This document shows, piece by piece, positions 19,626 through 29,133 of a stretch of DNA of 64,000 nucleotides. The stretch spans positions 72,041,597 to 72,105,596 of the forward strand of contig NC_058341.1 in NCBI RefSeq assembly GCF_905475395.1. The letters are read 5' to 3'. Every line of letters begins with the position of its first letter. Positions within the stretch are counted from its first letter, which is position 1. Source of the stretch: Chrysoperla carnea. Its lineage: Eukaryota; Arthropoda; Insecta; Neuroptera; Chrysopidae. The notes below the pieces were generated by a model. It was given only the letters and a program-made list of their open reading frames with translations. It was not told the origin of the DNA and did no database searches. The translations under genes and the position numbers were made by a program.

Positions 19626-20593
19626 TTATAATTGTTGGAGCAGCTTAGTTCGTTTTAGGAAGTTGAAAAGTCTTTGTATTATGCGGAGGTCATTGCCTAG
19701 AATTTGTTGAATTGAGGGGGTTAGTTTTAATGTCTCTCTTTCGTTTTGGAATTTTCTACAGTGTATTAGAATGTGTTCAATTGTTAATGGTATGTTACAG
19801 TATTGGCAATTTGGTCTAAGGGTCTTCTTCATTAAATATGAGTGCGTTAGTTTGGTATGGCCATTTCTTAATCGAGCAAGGGCGACTTCAAACTTTCTAT
19901 TGGGCTGGTTCGATGTTTCCCAGTGGTTGGTGGTGCTTTTGATTTTTCTTAGTTTGTTGCTGTTTACATCAATATTTAACCAACTTTCATTTTTCCTTTG
20001 TTGAAATCTGTTCTTAATGTGCAGTATGAGGTCTTAACGGTTATAATGTCCACATCACGTCCATCCTCGTGGGCTAAAGAGGCTGCAATATCAGCCTTTT
20101 CATTGCCCTCGCTTCCGATATGACTGGGAACCCAAAAAAAGTCTAAATTTATATTGAATTTTAAGATGGAATGGATAATATTTTGAATTTCTTGGATGAT
20201 GGCCATTGGTGTTTTATTATTATTAATTGCTTTTAGGACACTCATTGAATCGGTAATGATAACATATTTGTTTTAGATATTAGCTTGGTTTTGAATAAAC
20301 CTTAGAGACTCATATATAGCAATTGCCTCAGCGGTGAATCCGCTACATATTGGGTTAAGTTTGAATTTTAGTTCACTATCACTTGTTATTAAGGCACACG
20401 CACTTGACACTTCATTTTTAGATCCATCTGTGTAAATTTTGGCTGAGTCACGGTATTCAGTTTGTGTGATTTCGCAATACTGCTGATTATATTGAGCAAT
20501 TGGGGTTTCATTTTTATTCGTCGCACTTAGTTTTAAATTTAATTTAAATCTTTTAGTTTCCCAAGGAGGTTTTGAAGGTGACGGGTTTTTCAT
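19626..20593 (-). pseudogene. LINE ORF2, RNase H domain and terminal CCHC-like motif
   Basis: The RNase H domain starts with 'IYTDGSKNEVSSACALI' (first Asp), then 'GFTAEAIAIYESL' (Glu), 'ITDSMSVL' (Asp) and 'WVPSHIGSEGNEKADIAA' (His, Asp). An in-frame TAA lies at about 20273 between the second and third motifs. The final part, 'CQYCNIPLTIEHILIHC' (19832-19626), is the Cys-His motif usual at the end of such ORF2 proteins. Frames change at about 19970. Confidence 0.82.
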
Positions 20594-21169
20594 GCATATT
20601 TGAAGAAATAATTCATTAGGAATGTTTAATTCATTGAGGATGTTTTCAATGATGTGTGATAGAGGAGTTGGGATTTTTTTTTTGTCTGCTGAGGAATGGG
20701 TGGAGTAATGATGATGAAAGGTTTTGAGACAACGGTATAGTTTGGTTTTGGATCATTTTCGCATAATATTTGAGGGTGATGAATTTTCTTCTTTCAGTTG
20801 GAGATGGTTCTCCTGTTTCGCACATGAGGCTGACAACGGGGTGGTACGAAACGAACCCGATATTATTCTAAGTGCACAGTTTTGAATTACGTCTAGTGGT
20901 TTAGTAAATTTCTGCGATTTTGTAGAGCTATAAATGAAGCATCCATAATCCATTTTGCTGAGAATTGTTGTTTGATAAATTTTTCTCAGGGTTTGCCTGT
21001 CAGAGCCGATCTGTCTGTTGGCAAGAGTTTTTAGAATGTTTTCTTTCTTTCAAGCAGTTGGCTTTAAGCTGTGAGATGTGTCCCTTCCAATTGAGCTTCT
21101 CCTGGAATAATAATCCCAAAAATCTGTGTTGTGAACAGTTTTGAATTGGGAATTTTCCTAGTTTTAAAT
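20594..21169 (-). pseudogene. LINE ORF2, degraded linker after RT
   Basis: Short pieces in different frames, for example 20953-20753 with 'MDYGCFIYSSTKSQ' and 'PLDVIQNCALRIISGSFRTTP'. The latter resembles the thumb/connector region typical of jockey- and I-like ORF2 proteins. Several stops occur. Confidence 0.65.
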
Positions 21170-23338
21170 TTAAGATATGTTTTGTTTTTTGTGGAAGGAG
21201 ATCGTTTTCGTTTTGGAAGAGGATAGTGTAAGATCATTAGCTTTACTCCATTTATATATTTTATTTATTGATTTTTGGAGGTATTTTTGGGCATAATTTT
21301 GATCGGATGTTGCAATATATATCAGAAGATCATCAGCGTACAGTATTGTGCGGATTGGATATGGAATTATTTCAGTGACGTCATTTATAGCTATGTTAAA
21401 TAGTATTGTGGATAGTACTGATCCTTGGGGTATTCCGTCTTTTATATGATATTGTGCAGAGTATTGATTTTGAATTTTTACACGCAGTGTCCTTCTTGAT
21501 AAAAAGTTTTGAATGTACTTGGACAATTTTCCTCTGATTCCCCATCGATGCAACACAGACATGATTTTGCTGCGCTTGATGGTATCAAATGCCTTCTCGA
21601 TGTCAAAGAAGACTGCATTTAGATTCTGATTACAGCAGAAAGCCGTTTTTATGTCTGTGTCGAAGATGCTTATACAGTCTAATGTCGATCTGTTTTTACG
21701 GAAAACAAATTGTTTGGAGCTTAATAAATTTTGCGACTCTATTATCCATTGGAGACGGTTGGCAACCATACGTTCAAGGATCTTACTAAGGTGGTTAGTT
21801 AATGAGACTGGTCTGTAGCTTCCGGGGTCCAGTTTGTTCTTATTATCCTTGTATATTGGAACGACTATGGAAGACTTCCAGCTTGCTGGAATCTGATGAG
21901 TTTGCCATATGTTCTGGTATAAGTCGAATATGTAATTCTTAGCTGATGGGTGTAAGTTCTGGAGCATTTCAACATGGATCCGGTAAGGACCGGGTGTTGA
22001 ATTTTTGATAGCCGAGAGGGATGTTTGAAATTCATCATAAGCGAATGGTAGATTATATTGTGCTTCATCCTCGTCTTCAAAGTCGAAATCTACTTGTCTG
22101 GTCATATCTGCGTGTTCATTAGATATGTTGGAGAAATGTTTGCCAAATTCTTCACTAATTTCTCTTACATCGGTGATAAGAGAATTATTTACAAGGATCC
22201 CATTTATTGTTTCGCTTTGTGAAGTACCATTTTTTATCCTTTTGATATTGTTCCATAATTCTTTTTCAGTTGATGTACTGTTAATTGACTTGGTAAAGTT
22301 GTCCCATGATATTTGTTTTTGTTTCAGTATTTCTCTTCTCGCTATCGCTCTAGCTCTCTTGAAGTGTATCAAATCTTCAATTGAGCGTGATTTTTTAAAT
22401 TTACGCAAAAGTTTTTTCGGAAGCTTAATGAGTGATGCTATAGCTTCCGTCCACCAAGGAACTAGTTTGTTTTTATGGACTATTGTTTTTTTTGGGATGC
22501 AGAGATTTGAAGCATTTTTTATTTTTTGTTCAAGGGTAGTCAATTTGGTTTCTATATCTCTGTGATCTGGTTTTAATTTTGTGTTTGCTTGGTATTGTTC
22601 CCAATCAGCTTCGCCGAATAGATATTTTTCTGATGAGTGGAATGATTTGGAGGGTGTCGGGAAATTTACTATTATTGGGTAGTGGTCGCTCGTACATAAA
22701 TCATCATGTGTGTCCCAGTCTAATTTCAATGCAAGTGAAGTGGTGCTTATGGTGACGTCTATAACTGTTAGTGAACCAGAACGCATACAGAAATGGGTCG
22801 GTTTTCCATTATTTAGTGTATTTATATTGTCATTCTCTAGTAATAGTTTTTCCAATTTTGCACCTCTGACATCCGTGTGACCGCTCCCTATTGACATGCT
22901 GTGAGTATTGAGGTCTCCCATTCTAATGAATGGTTCATTTAACTGATTTATAATGGTTTGTAGGTCATCGGTAGTAAAGTCCTGGTTGGGTGGAATGTAA
23001 ATATTACAGATATCTAATTTCTCATCTTTGGCCATGACAACTTCTGTGGCTACAACTTGCAAGTGGGTTGTGACAGATTTGTTTTTAGAGTGAAATTTCT
23101 TGGCGATAAAAGTAGCTACACCTCCCGAAGCAATGTTTCCTTCAGGATGATCATGTCTGTATATGTTGTAGTTCGATATTTTGGCGTTTTGTGTGTCTTT
23201 TAAACGTGTTTCTTGAAGGCAGAGGATTATTGGTTGGAATGTGTGCAGCAGCACTTTTAGTTCGGGCAATCTTTTGTAGTACCCGTTTACATTCCACTGA
23301 AGGATTTTATTTCCCATTTTCCTATTTGTTTTGGTCAT
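21170..23338 (-). CDS. LINE ORF2: AP endonuclease and reverse transcriptase
   Basis: 722 codons open. AP endonuclease: 'ILQWNVNGYYKRLPEL', 'ILCLQETRLKD' (catalytic Glu), 'MGDLNTHS', 'TSDHYPIIV' (SDH motif). The RT domain starts near residue 430: 'SYRPVSLTNHLSKILERMV', 'FVFRKNRSTLDCI', 'AVFFDIEKAFDTI', 'GIPQGSVLSTILFN', catalytic 'YADD'. The first catalytic group cuts target DNA and the RT copies RNA from the nick. The frame ends at 21170; later domains are in other frames, so the full protein is not made. Confidence 0.9.
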   Translation of the reverse strand: MTKTNRKMGNKILQWNVNGYYKRLPELKVLLHTFQPIILCLQETRLKDTQNAKISNYNIYRHDHPEGNIASGGVATFIAKKFHSKNKSVTTHLQVVATEVVMAKDEKLDICNIYIPPNQDFTTDDLQTIINQLNEPFIRMGDLNTHSMSIGSGHTDVRGAKLEKLLLENDNINTLNNGKPTHFCMRSGSLTVIDVTISTTSLALKLDWDTHDDLCTSDHYPIIVNFPTPSKSFHSSEKYLFGEADWEQYQANTKLKPDHRDIETKLTTLEQKIKNASNLCIPKKTIVHKNKLVPWWTEAIASLIKLPKKLLRKFKKSRSIEDLIHFKRARAIARREILKQKQISWDNFTKSINSTSTEKELWNNIKRIKNGTSQSETINGILVNNSLITDVREISEEFGKHFSNISNEHADMTRQVDFDFEDEDEAQYNLPFAYDEFQTSLSAIKNSTPGPYRIHVEMLQNLHPSAKNYIFDLYQNIWQTHQIPASWKSSIVVPIYKDNKNKLDPGSYRPVSLTNHLSKILERMVANRLQWIIESQNLLSSKQFVFRKNRSTLDCISIFDTDIKTAFCCNQNLNAVFFDIEKAFDTIKRSKIMSVLHRWGIRGKLSKYIQNFLSRRTLRVKIQNQYSAQYHIKDGIPQGSVLSTILFNIAINDVTEIIPYPIRTILYADDLLIYIATSDQNYAQKYLQKSINKIYKWSKANDLTLSSSKTKTISFHKKQNIS

Positions 23339-23653
23339 CAGACGTGTCTGATGGCATGATGTCGCTGTCGGAGTTGGTTGTCGCTAGTGCGTTTATTTTA
23401 ACTTTTTTAATTAATTTAGTTAATGATCTTCTGGCAATTGGGTCTTGCAACAAGTAATAGATTTTATTCAAGAATTCTACAAGGTGATCCGATGCTATAT
23501 TGTATTTTTTTTAATGAGGTATCTATGTTTGTGTTGTTGTAGGTATCTGTAATGAAGTTTTTCAGCTGTTCGAAATTTAGAGGATATTTGTCTGGTTCCA
23601 AGGACACTGGGGTACGTAGGCTGTCTATCATTTCCGGTAATGAATGCTTTGAT

Positions 23654-24781
23654 TTATTGTTTGTTAGTTTCTTTTTGGCTGTAGCTGTAGTTTGGGTAGA
23701 GGGTGTTGGTGTCTGTTTGGTAGTTATTTACATTTATTTTATTCGTTTCAGTAGTTTGATTTTTGGGTCTGCGATGCTTCTTTGTCTCTGTTTCGGATTC
23801 TTGTGCAGTGCTGTTGGATAGCACTCGTTTTTTAAGGTTAATATCAAGGGACTGGTTGGTGTCAGAAAATCCTAGTATTTGTTTGGGTGATTTGGGGACT
23901 GGGTGAACTTCTGCTGCTATTGTGTGTTTTGTGATGTCTTGTGAAATTTCTTCGATATTCTGGCTATCTTGGATACTTTCGTTTCTTAGGTTTCCTTTTA
24001 TTAGATCTACTGTTGAGGTTTGTGTTACTTGCTCAGCCGCCTTGATGGTAGATTCAGAGTGAATGACTTCTGTAGTTTGATCTTTTTCATTTGGTGCGTT
24101 AGATTTATTAGCTTCTGTGTTTGGATCTTGAGTTGGTAGGGTTTGTGGAAGAGTACGGCAATCCTTATCCTGGTGACCGAATTTTTGGCAAAGATTACAT
24201 CGAGTATCATCTAGTGAAATGTACATTCTGTATTTTTCGTTGTCGTAGTTGATGGTGATCATTTCGGGTAATTTTGGATGATTTTCATGAACAAACATAT
24301 ATCTGTTAAAAGATTTGATATGTGCAAATTTTTGGTCATGAATTCCAACTGAAAAGGCAAAAAGGTCAGAAAGTGGTATGACCTGGAGTTTTTTTATTTC
24401 CTCGATGATTATTTCATTCGGAATTGTTGGGAAAATCCAGACTATCATTCTATGAGAAGGCGTTATAAAGTTACGTATGGTAACATCTTGGCCTCTTACT
24501 TTAATTGTTTTGTGGTCATTCAATAATGTATTGACATCATTTTTAGATTGTAGGTAAACACAAATTCTATTATTTGAGATACGTGATGCATATTGAATTT
24601 TATTGGGATTTATTACTAATCCAAGTGCTAGTATATATTCATGTAGAGGTATATTGTTGATTGGATTGATTATTATACATTGATCTTTTTTTGGATAAAT
24701 GGTTTTTTGATTTGTGGTGGTGGTTTGGGCGTAGGTTTTCTTTGAATGTGTTTGGGTATTTGAGTAATTGGATGAAGACAT
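23654..24781 (-). CDS. LINE ORF1 (Gag-like, one zinc knuckle)
   Basis: 375 residues. An N-terminal Ser/Thr/Gln-rich region is followed by an RNA-binding-like part ('RICVYLQSKNDVNTLLND', 'VRIW..PTIPNEII'-type segment) and one CCHC knuckle 'CNLCQKFGHQDKDC'. It packages element RNA in this type of LINE. It is intact and lies 315 bp upstream of ORF2. Confidence 0.82.
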   Translation of the reverse strand: MSSSNYSNTQTHSKKTYAQTTTTNQKTIYPKKDQCIIINPINNIPLHEYILALGLVINPNKIQYASRISNNRICVYLQSKNDVNTLLNDHKTIKVRGQDVTIRNFITPSHRMIVWIFPTIPNEIIIEEIKKLQVIPLSDLFAFSVGIHDQKFAHIKSFNRYMFVHENHPKLPEMITINYDNEKYRMYISLDDTRCNLCQKFGHQDKDCRTLPQTLPTQDPNTEANKSNAPNEKDQTTEVIHSESTIKAAEQVTQTSTVDLIKGNLRNESIQDSQNIEEISQDITKHTIAAEVHPVPKSPKQILGFSDTNQSLDINLKKRVLSNSTAQESETETKKHRRPKNQTTETNKINVNNYQTDTNTLYPNYSYSQKETNKQ

Positions 24782-24800
24782 TTTGTTTAGTATTTTAGGA

Positions 24801-25032
24801 TACGTAAACTTGTTAATTATTAAAAAATTTAGATTTAGAATTTAGTATTAAAATATGAACTTGTTTTTTCCATTCACCTTTATAGGTGAATGGAATTTAA
24901 AAACAAAAATAAGTCTGTTTGTTAGATGTGTATTTGTTTTGTACTTACTAACAAGTAGCATCCGAACATATATAAAGATAGGAAAAAATAGATGATATTG
25001 TACCATTGTTGATCCAGATAAAAAAATTTGAG
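24801..25032. other. Junction between LINE and Polinton B
   Basis: It contains a perfect 10-bp hairpin (TCCATTCACC...GGTGAATGGA, about 24867-24892) and a TATA-like box (CATATATAAAGATAG, about 24967-24981) upstream of the B leader ORF. The exact Polinton B break is not seen; B's capsid and left genes are absent here. Confidence 0.45.
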
Positions 25033-25148
25033 ATGTTTGATGTAGAGACGTACAAAATGGTATTCGAAAAATACTGCTCATTTTCCGCATGGGAAATAAG
25101 TAGTGATTCAAATAATAGTGATGATGATGATGGATTCAATTAAAGGTA
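25033..25148 (+). CDS. Possible acidic leader exon of the RING gene (copy B)
   Basis: An ORF of 36 codons from ATG at about 25045, reading MFDVETYKMVFEKY and ending in Ser/Asp repeats (SDSNNSDDDDGFN) with TAA. The stop is next to a donor-like AAG/GTAACA at 25146. An acceptor (ATATTACAG) lies at 25207 just before the RING frame. With the TAA in place, the fusion would not be read; the leader may be a short independent protein or a damaged exon. Confidence 0.35.
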
Positions 25149-25218
25149 ACAATCATACAACAAAATAATAATAATAATAATAATAATTTTATTTTTAATA
25201 ATATTACAGATAGTACAA

Positions 25219-25907
25219 ATGTTTAAGTGTCCAGTATGTTATGATTATTTTACTGGACCAATATATGGATGTGATGAATATGATCATGCAGTTTGTAGTA
25301 CATGCGTTTCACAACTACAACAAAGTGTGTGCCCAATTTGTCATTGTAGAATCACAACAACAAAAAGAAACTTGACGATGGAACGTATGCATGATATACA
25401 AATCGTTTGTCCAAACGATATCTGTAAACAAACCATAAAAATTAGAGACCTGCATAATCATATTTGTTTAAGTATTGATGATAGGGAAGCTGTTGTGATG
25501 AGGTATTGTTGTGTGGACGAGTGTTATTGGGAGTTCGCCAACATACCTGCATTCATTCATATTTACAAATAATACATAATAATTGTAATATTGTACATAC
25601 TGCTACAAATAATGTTAACCTAATTGTAAATCTAAATATTAATACAATGGAACAGGAGTCTTTGATTTTATTAAATATTTTATCAAATTATTTTGTTTTA
25701 AAATGTGAGGACTTCGCAAATTCTTATGAATTTCTAATTATTCCAGTAAACATTAAAAGTAATTACTGCTTTAAATTGGAATTTCATGAGGAAGAACAAT
25801 CGATTATTCATAATTTTTGTGTAAGACCTGGTCATACACGAAAAATATCAATACCGAAATGTATGTTATTTAGTTATATAAGAAAAAATCATGTAGTGTT
25901 TAATTAA
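25219..25907 (+). pseudogene. RING / SIAH-type protein (copy B), frameshifted
   Basis: Starts MFKCPVCYDYF. RING residues: CPVC, CDEYDHAVCSTC, CPICHC, a complete C3HC4 pattern. A SIAH-type finger follows (VCPNDICKQ...HNHIC, CCVDECYWEF). The frame ends at 25572 and continues in the next frame (25506-25907) with a beta-rich tail, so one small indel is near 25560. It is the counterpart of the gene at 8265-8992. An intron of about 60 bp probably precedes it. Confidence 0.78.
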
Positions 25908-25987
25908 TATATGTTTATGGGAAAAATTATAAAAAAAAAAAAAATGTTACTTACTTCATAGTTCTTATTTAATAAAATTATGTGTTT

Positions 25988-26692
25988 TTATTTAACAATG
26001 TTGTATTCATCTAAAATATCCAACTCATTATTAATCAATAATTTCAAATAGTTAATTCTATCCAATATTTCCCATTTTATCCCCCCAACAAATACATATC
26101 CATTGTTGATATTTTCATCGTTTTGAATCCATACAGAACCATTCTCATAATTAATTGATATGAAATTATAATTATCAGCATAATTAATATCACATAGTTT
26201 CTCTATTTCATTGTTTAATATAAACAATAAATCGGAGTTAAGTTTTATAAAATTTTGAATATGCTGATTTAAATATTGTTGCAAATTAATGGTATCACGT
26301 TTACGTCGTTCTATGATTTCAACATTTTCGGTACTTACGTAATCATTTTCTACACTGTCTTTTGACTTTAACATTTTAACCAATTTATTAAGCGAATTTA
26401 ATTGATCATTTACATTTTTATTTGTATATGAAGTGAAAAAGTCTGAATTAATTTTTTTAAAATTATTTGAATCACTATCGTTGTCTGTATCATTTTTCAA
26501 ATTGTAATAATTATTGTAAATCTTTTTTACCGTACCATAATTTGAAAGAGCTTGAATCTCTGAATTGAAGATATTTTGTTGCTGAGGACTTACGTTATCC
26601 AACAACGCGTTAACAGTTATGTTACTACTATTTAAAAAAAAATAAAATAGAGGAAAACCCATTTTAAAATAGTTAATTGTTATGTTAACCAT
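25988..26692 (-). CDS. acc2 (copy B): predicted secreted protein with dibasic site
   Basis: Start chosen at 26692 (MVNITINYF), which matches the A protein; a longer frame begins at 26740 but its leader is basic and unmatched. Signal-peptide-like GFPLFYFFL is followed by TVNA. The shared core is 'DNVSPQQQNIFNSEIQALSN' and 'KIYNNYYNLKN'. RRKRDT lies near residue 130, at the same place as RKRRS in A. Downstream 'DNYNFISINYENGSVWIQ' matches 'YFYINFDDGSIFLH' in A. TATTTAAATAG sits about 50 bp upstream, as in A. Intact. Function unknown. Confidence 0.68.
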   Translation of the reverse strand: MVNITINYFKMGFPLFYFFLNSSNITVNALLDNVSPQQQNIFNSEIQALSNYGTVKKIYNNYYNLKNDTDNDSDSNNFKKINSDFFTSYTNKNVNDQLNSLNKLVKMLKSKDSVENDYVSTENVEIIERRKRDTINLQQYLNQHIQNFIKLNSDLLFILNNEIEKLCDINYADNYNFISINYENGSVWIQNDENINNGYVFVGGIKWEILDRINYLKLLINNELDILDEYNIVK

Positions 26693-26988
26693 TTTTGATT
26701 TAATATTTATTATTTGTAAACGTTTAATTCTTTTTCCCACTATTTAAATAGGATGAAAATATTTATTAAATTAACCTTTGGTATGCTTTAGTTGCAAATT
26801 TTAATCAATACGTATTTTCTTTATATTCCAAAATTTTTTGCTAAATTTGCATATTAATTTATAAATCAAATTAATCTTTGACATACTGATTAAAATTTTC
26901 CTCTTTAATTAAGGAGTTATTAATAATAATAAAATAACAAAATTTGCCAATTATTATTTTTTTTTTTTATTACATATAAAAAATACAA

Positions 26989-27541
26989 TTATAATAACAA
27001 TAAATTTGGACAGTAATACATCATTTCCTTAAATAATAAATATACAAAATCACCCCATGTTTCTCCAATAGTTTCTATCGAATATTGAAGTTCATCAAGT
27101 GTACATGGTTTTTTATTAATCATACGACATGTAAAAACATTAAGTTTAAAAATAATTGATTTTATATCTATTTTTACATAATATTCTACTATGATTGATA
27201 TAATATCACTTATTCCATATAATTCCATGATGGTTTCCAGTTTTAAAATTATTTTATCATTTAGTATCAGAATTTTTTCATTATTTACTTTACACAGTTT
27301 TAACAATATTTCATTAACATTAAAATATAGACTATCATCACTACATACATTATTGTTTAATAAATATACCATAATATAAGGTTTGAGCTCTATGAATAAA
27401 AACCATTCTCTTGGTGACATACATATTTTATACTTTCGAGATGAAATCACAATTTTTGTTTCCAATGTTGTTGCTGAAGCTTCCATTCCAACAGAAATTT
27501 TTCTTACTTGATTTAAGTGATGTATTCTTTCCAATATTATA
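26989..27541 (-). pseudogene. acc3 (copy B), start codon lost
   Basis: A reading frame of about 185 codons with the core 'TKIVISSRKYKICMSPREWF', then 'LYFNVNEILLKLC', 'KILILNDKIILKLE' and the C-terminal 'ETWGDFVYLLFKEM'. Where A has ATG-ATA-ATG-GAA, B has ATA-ATA-TTG-GAA, so both candidate start codons are gone; a TTG at 27555 is the only opening. Otherwise it is unbroken. It gives the full-length view of acc3. Confidence 0.65.
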
Positions 27542-27619
27542 TTGTTGGATTCCAATTATTGTATTTTCTTTACTTTTTGTTACTACTCTAATTACCACTT
27601 TGATATTTAAAAAAAATGT

Positions 27620-27900
27620 CTAAACAAATTCCAAATCCCACGAATTATAAGCATTTTTCCCTTTTACAATCATAAAAATATCATTGCCGGACGTTTTAAT
27701 ATCGTCAATATCAGCCGGCTTTAGCTTTTGATATCTGTTTGGTAAAACAACAACACATTCTCCAATTCCACAAACCATTTTTGCCCATGTTTTGTTTTAA
27801 AGGACTGAATATCATATACCAAGTGCGGCTTATTCAACTCTATATCTTCATACTTTCCAAATTCTTTATAAATGTCACAAGCGTTAATAACATCAGCCAT
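27620..27900 (-). pseudogene. acc4 (copy B), one frameshift
   Basis: Start at 27900 (MADVINACDIYKEFGKYEDI), then 'HLVYDIQSFKTKHGQKWFVELE'. The frame then shifts near 27765 into 'VVVLPNRYQKLKPADIDDI', 'DIFMIVKG' and 'WDLEFV' with TAG at 27620. About 93 residues when counted across the break. Small single-domain protein, perhaps OB-like. Order RING-acc2-acc3-acc4 as in A. Confidence 0.65.
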
Positions 27901-28563
27901 TGTAAATACTTTAATCAAAAATAAAAAATTCTAATTCAAAAACAAATTTCAAACACAATAATAATAAAAAAACATTTCTGAACCAACTATTTATACCAAA
28001 AAACACATGCTCATCATATCACTAACCATCAACCATCATCCACAAAATCCCTGCCCATCCTGCAGTGTGCGCACAAAAAGTCTTCTTTTGTCTTTGTGGT
28101 TTTATACAAATTATTCAATATCTACTTTTCGCTAACCGCCAGCCGTCAACCGTCGACCTTCGATCGCATACGCCTGCCTCGTGCGTCCGCGCACGTCATT
28201 CTTTTTTCCCGCTTGATTCTTTTTTTTATTTTTCACCACAAAAAAAATATTCCCCTTTTTCCTCACCACACACATACTATCTTCTTTCCTGTTATTGTCT
28301 TTTTACCGCCAAAAATGCGGTTTTCACTAATTAACCACAATACGTCTTCTTTCCTGTCATCATCCATCCACTTTTGCGGTTTCACAAATCTACCACAATA
28401 TCCTATCTGTCTATTTAAACCACTAACTTTACATTCTTTTTTCTTTTTTTTTCCATGTTTTTCAATTTCAATTCTCTTCATTTTACGATGCCATACATGC
28501 GTTTTTGTATGCCATCTTCAAGATTTTTCACTTCCGGGCCAGCTCTCTTATAGCTACCCTACT
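27901..28563. repeat. Right terminal region of Polinton B
   Basis: No gene: long T/C-rich plus strand (CCATCCAC, CTTTCCTGTCAT, ACCGCC motifs) with chance ORFs of low complexity. It ends CTACCCTACT at 28563, similar to the ends of A and B'. CACATA follows as a possible target duplicate. Confidence 0.5.
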
Positions 28564-28984
28564 CACATAACACATTTTTTAAATCACATAACAACATAAA
28601 CATTTTGCGGACTTTTGAACAATTTTTTACATAAAATGTAATCCGCTTGTTTGTCTACATATATTGTTGCTGTCTTTTCATAGTCCATTATAGTCTCCAA
28701 TTTATCCATAAACTAAACTGCACTAAAGTGCAGTCATTCTGCCATCCGCCAAAAATTTTCAATCTCCAATAATTTTGAATGTACCAATGTCCCATTAGTA
28801 CATTTTCTTTATAGAGGCCTCCGTCACTCTATTGTTTTCAGTTTTGAAACACACTTAGTTTTGACATTTTTGTTGATGTTGTAAAAAAAATTTAATTTTG
28901 TACTACAAAACATGAATATGGAGCTAAAGAAATTCAAGCTTCTATACTTCTTAAACACTACTTTGGCCTAATTAGTATATCTGC
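28564..28984. other. Unassigned spacer between Polintons B and B'
   Basis: AT-rich, with a small palindrome (ACTGCACTAAAGTGCAGT). Similarity to the polB 3' flank of A begins at about 28985. Nothing else recognised. Confidence 0.4.
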
Positions 28985-29133
28985 CACACGACTTTTACAA
29001 ACCACAATAAGTTTTTTTGAAGATAAATGACTATACTTACAATTTTAATTTAAAAAAATAAAATTGCATTCTAAAATCAATAAAAATTTATTATCAATAT
29101 ATACATAAATAATTAACAATCAATAATATTTTT

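Larger units (their letters stand above)
19577..24800 (-). mobile_element. Non-LTR retrotransposon (APE-RT-RNase H type), degraded
   Basis: ORF1 (24781-23654) and ORF2 (23338 to about 19626) on the minus strand, with a 3' UTR of only about 50 bp before the Polinton A end. ORF2 carries AP endonuclease, RT, RNase H and a Cys-His motif, the layout of I/Jockey/R1-related elements with RNase H. ORF2 is broken by several stops and frameshifts. No poly-A tail is seen. The abrupt 3' end at 19577 suggests that Polinton A jumped into its 3' UTR. Confidence 0.85.
25033..28563. mobile_element. Polinton B, right-hand part
   Basis: Carries RING/SIAH (+), acc2 (-), acc3 (-) and acc4 (-) in the same order and orientation as A, followed by a gene-free terminal region ending 'CTTATAGCTACCCTACT' at 28563. 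A ends 'CATAGCTTAACTACT' and B' ends 'CATACCTTATCTACT'. Protein identity to A is moderate, so B is a different Polinton lineage rather than a recent copy. Confidence 0.75.

Noticed and set aside
28065-28599. ORFs of 89 and 167 residues in the T/C-rich end of Polinton B
   Set aside because: Low-complexity composition, no motif, overlapping frames; the region behaves as a terminal repeat.
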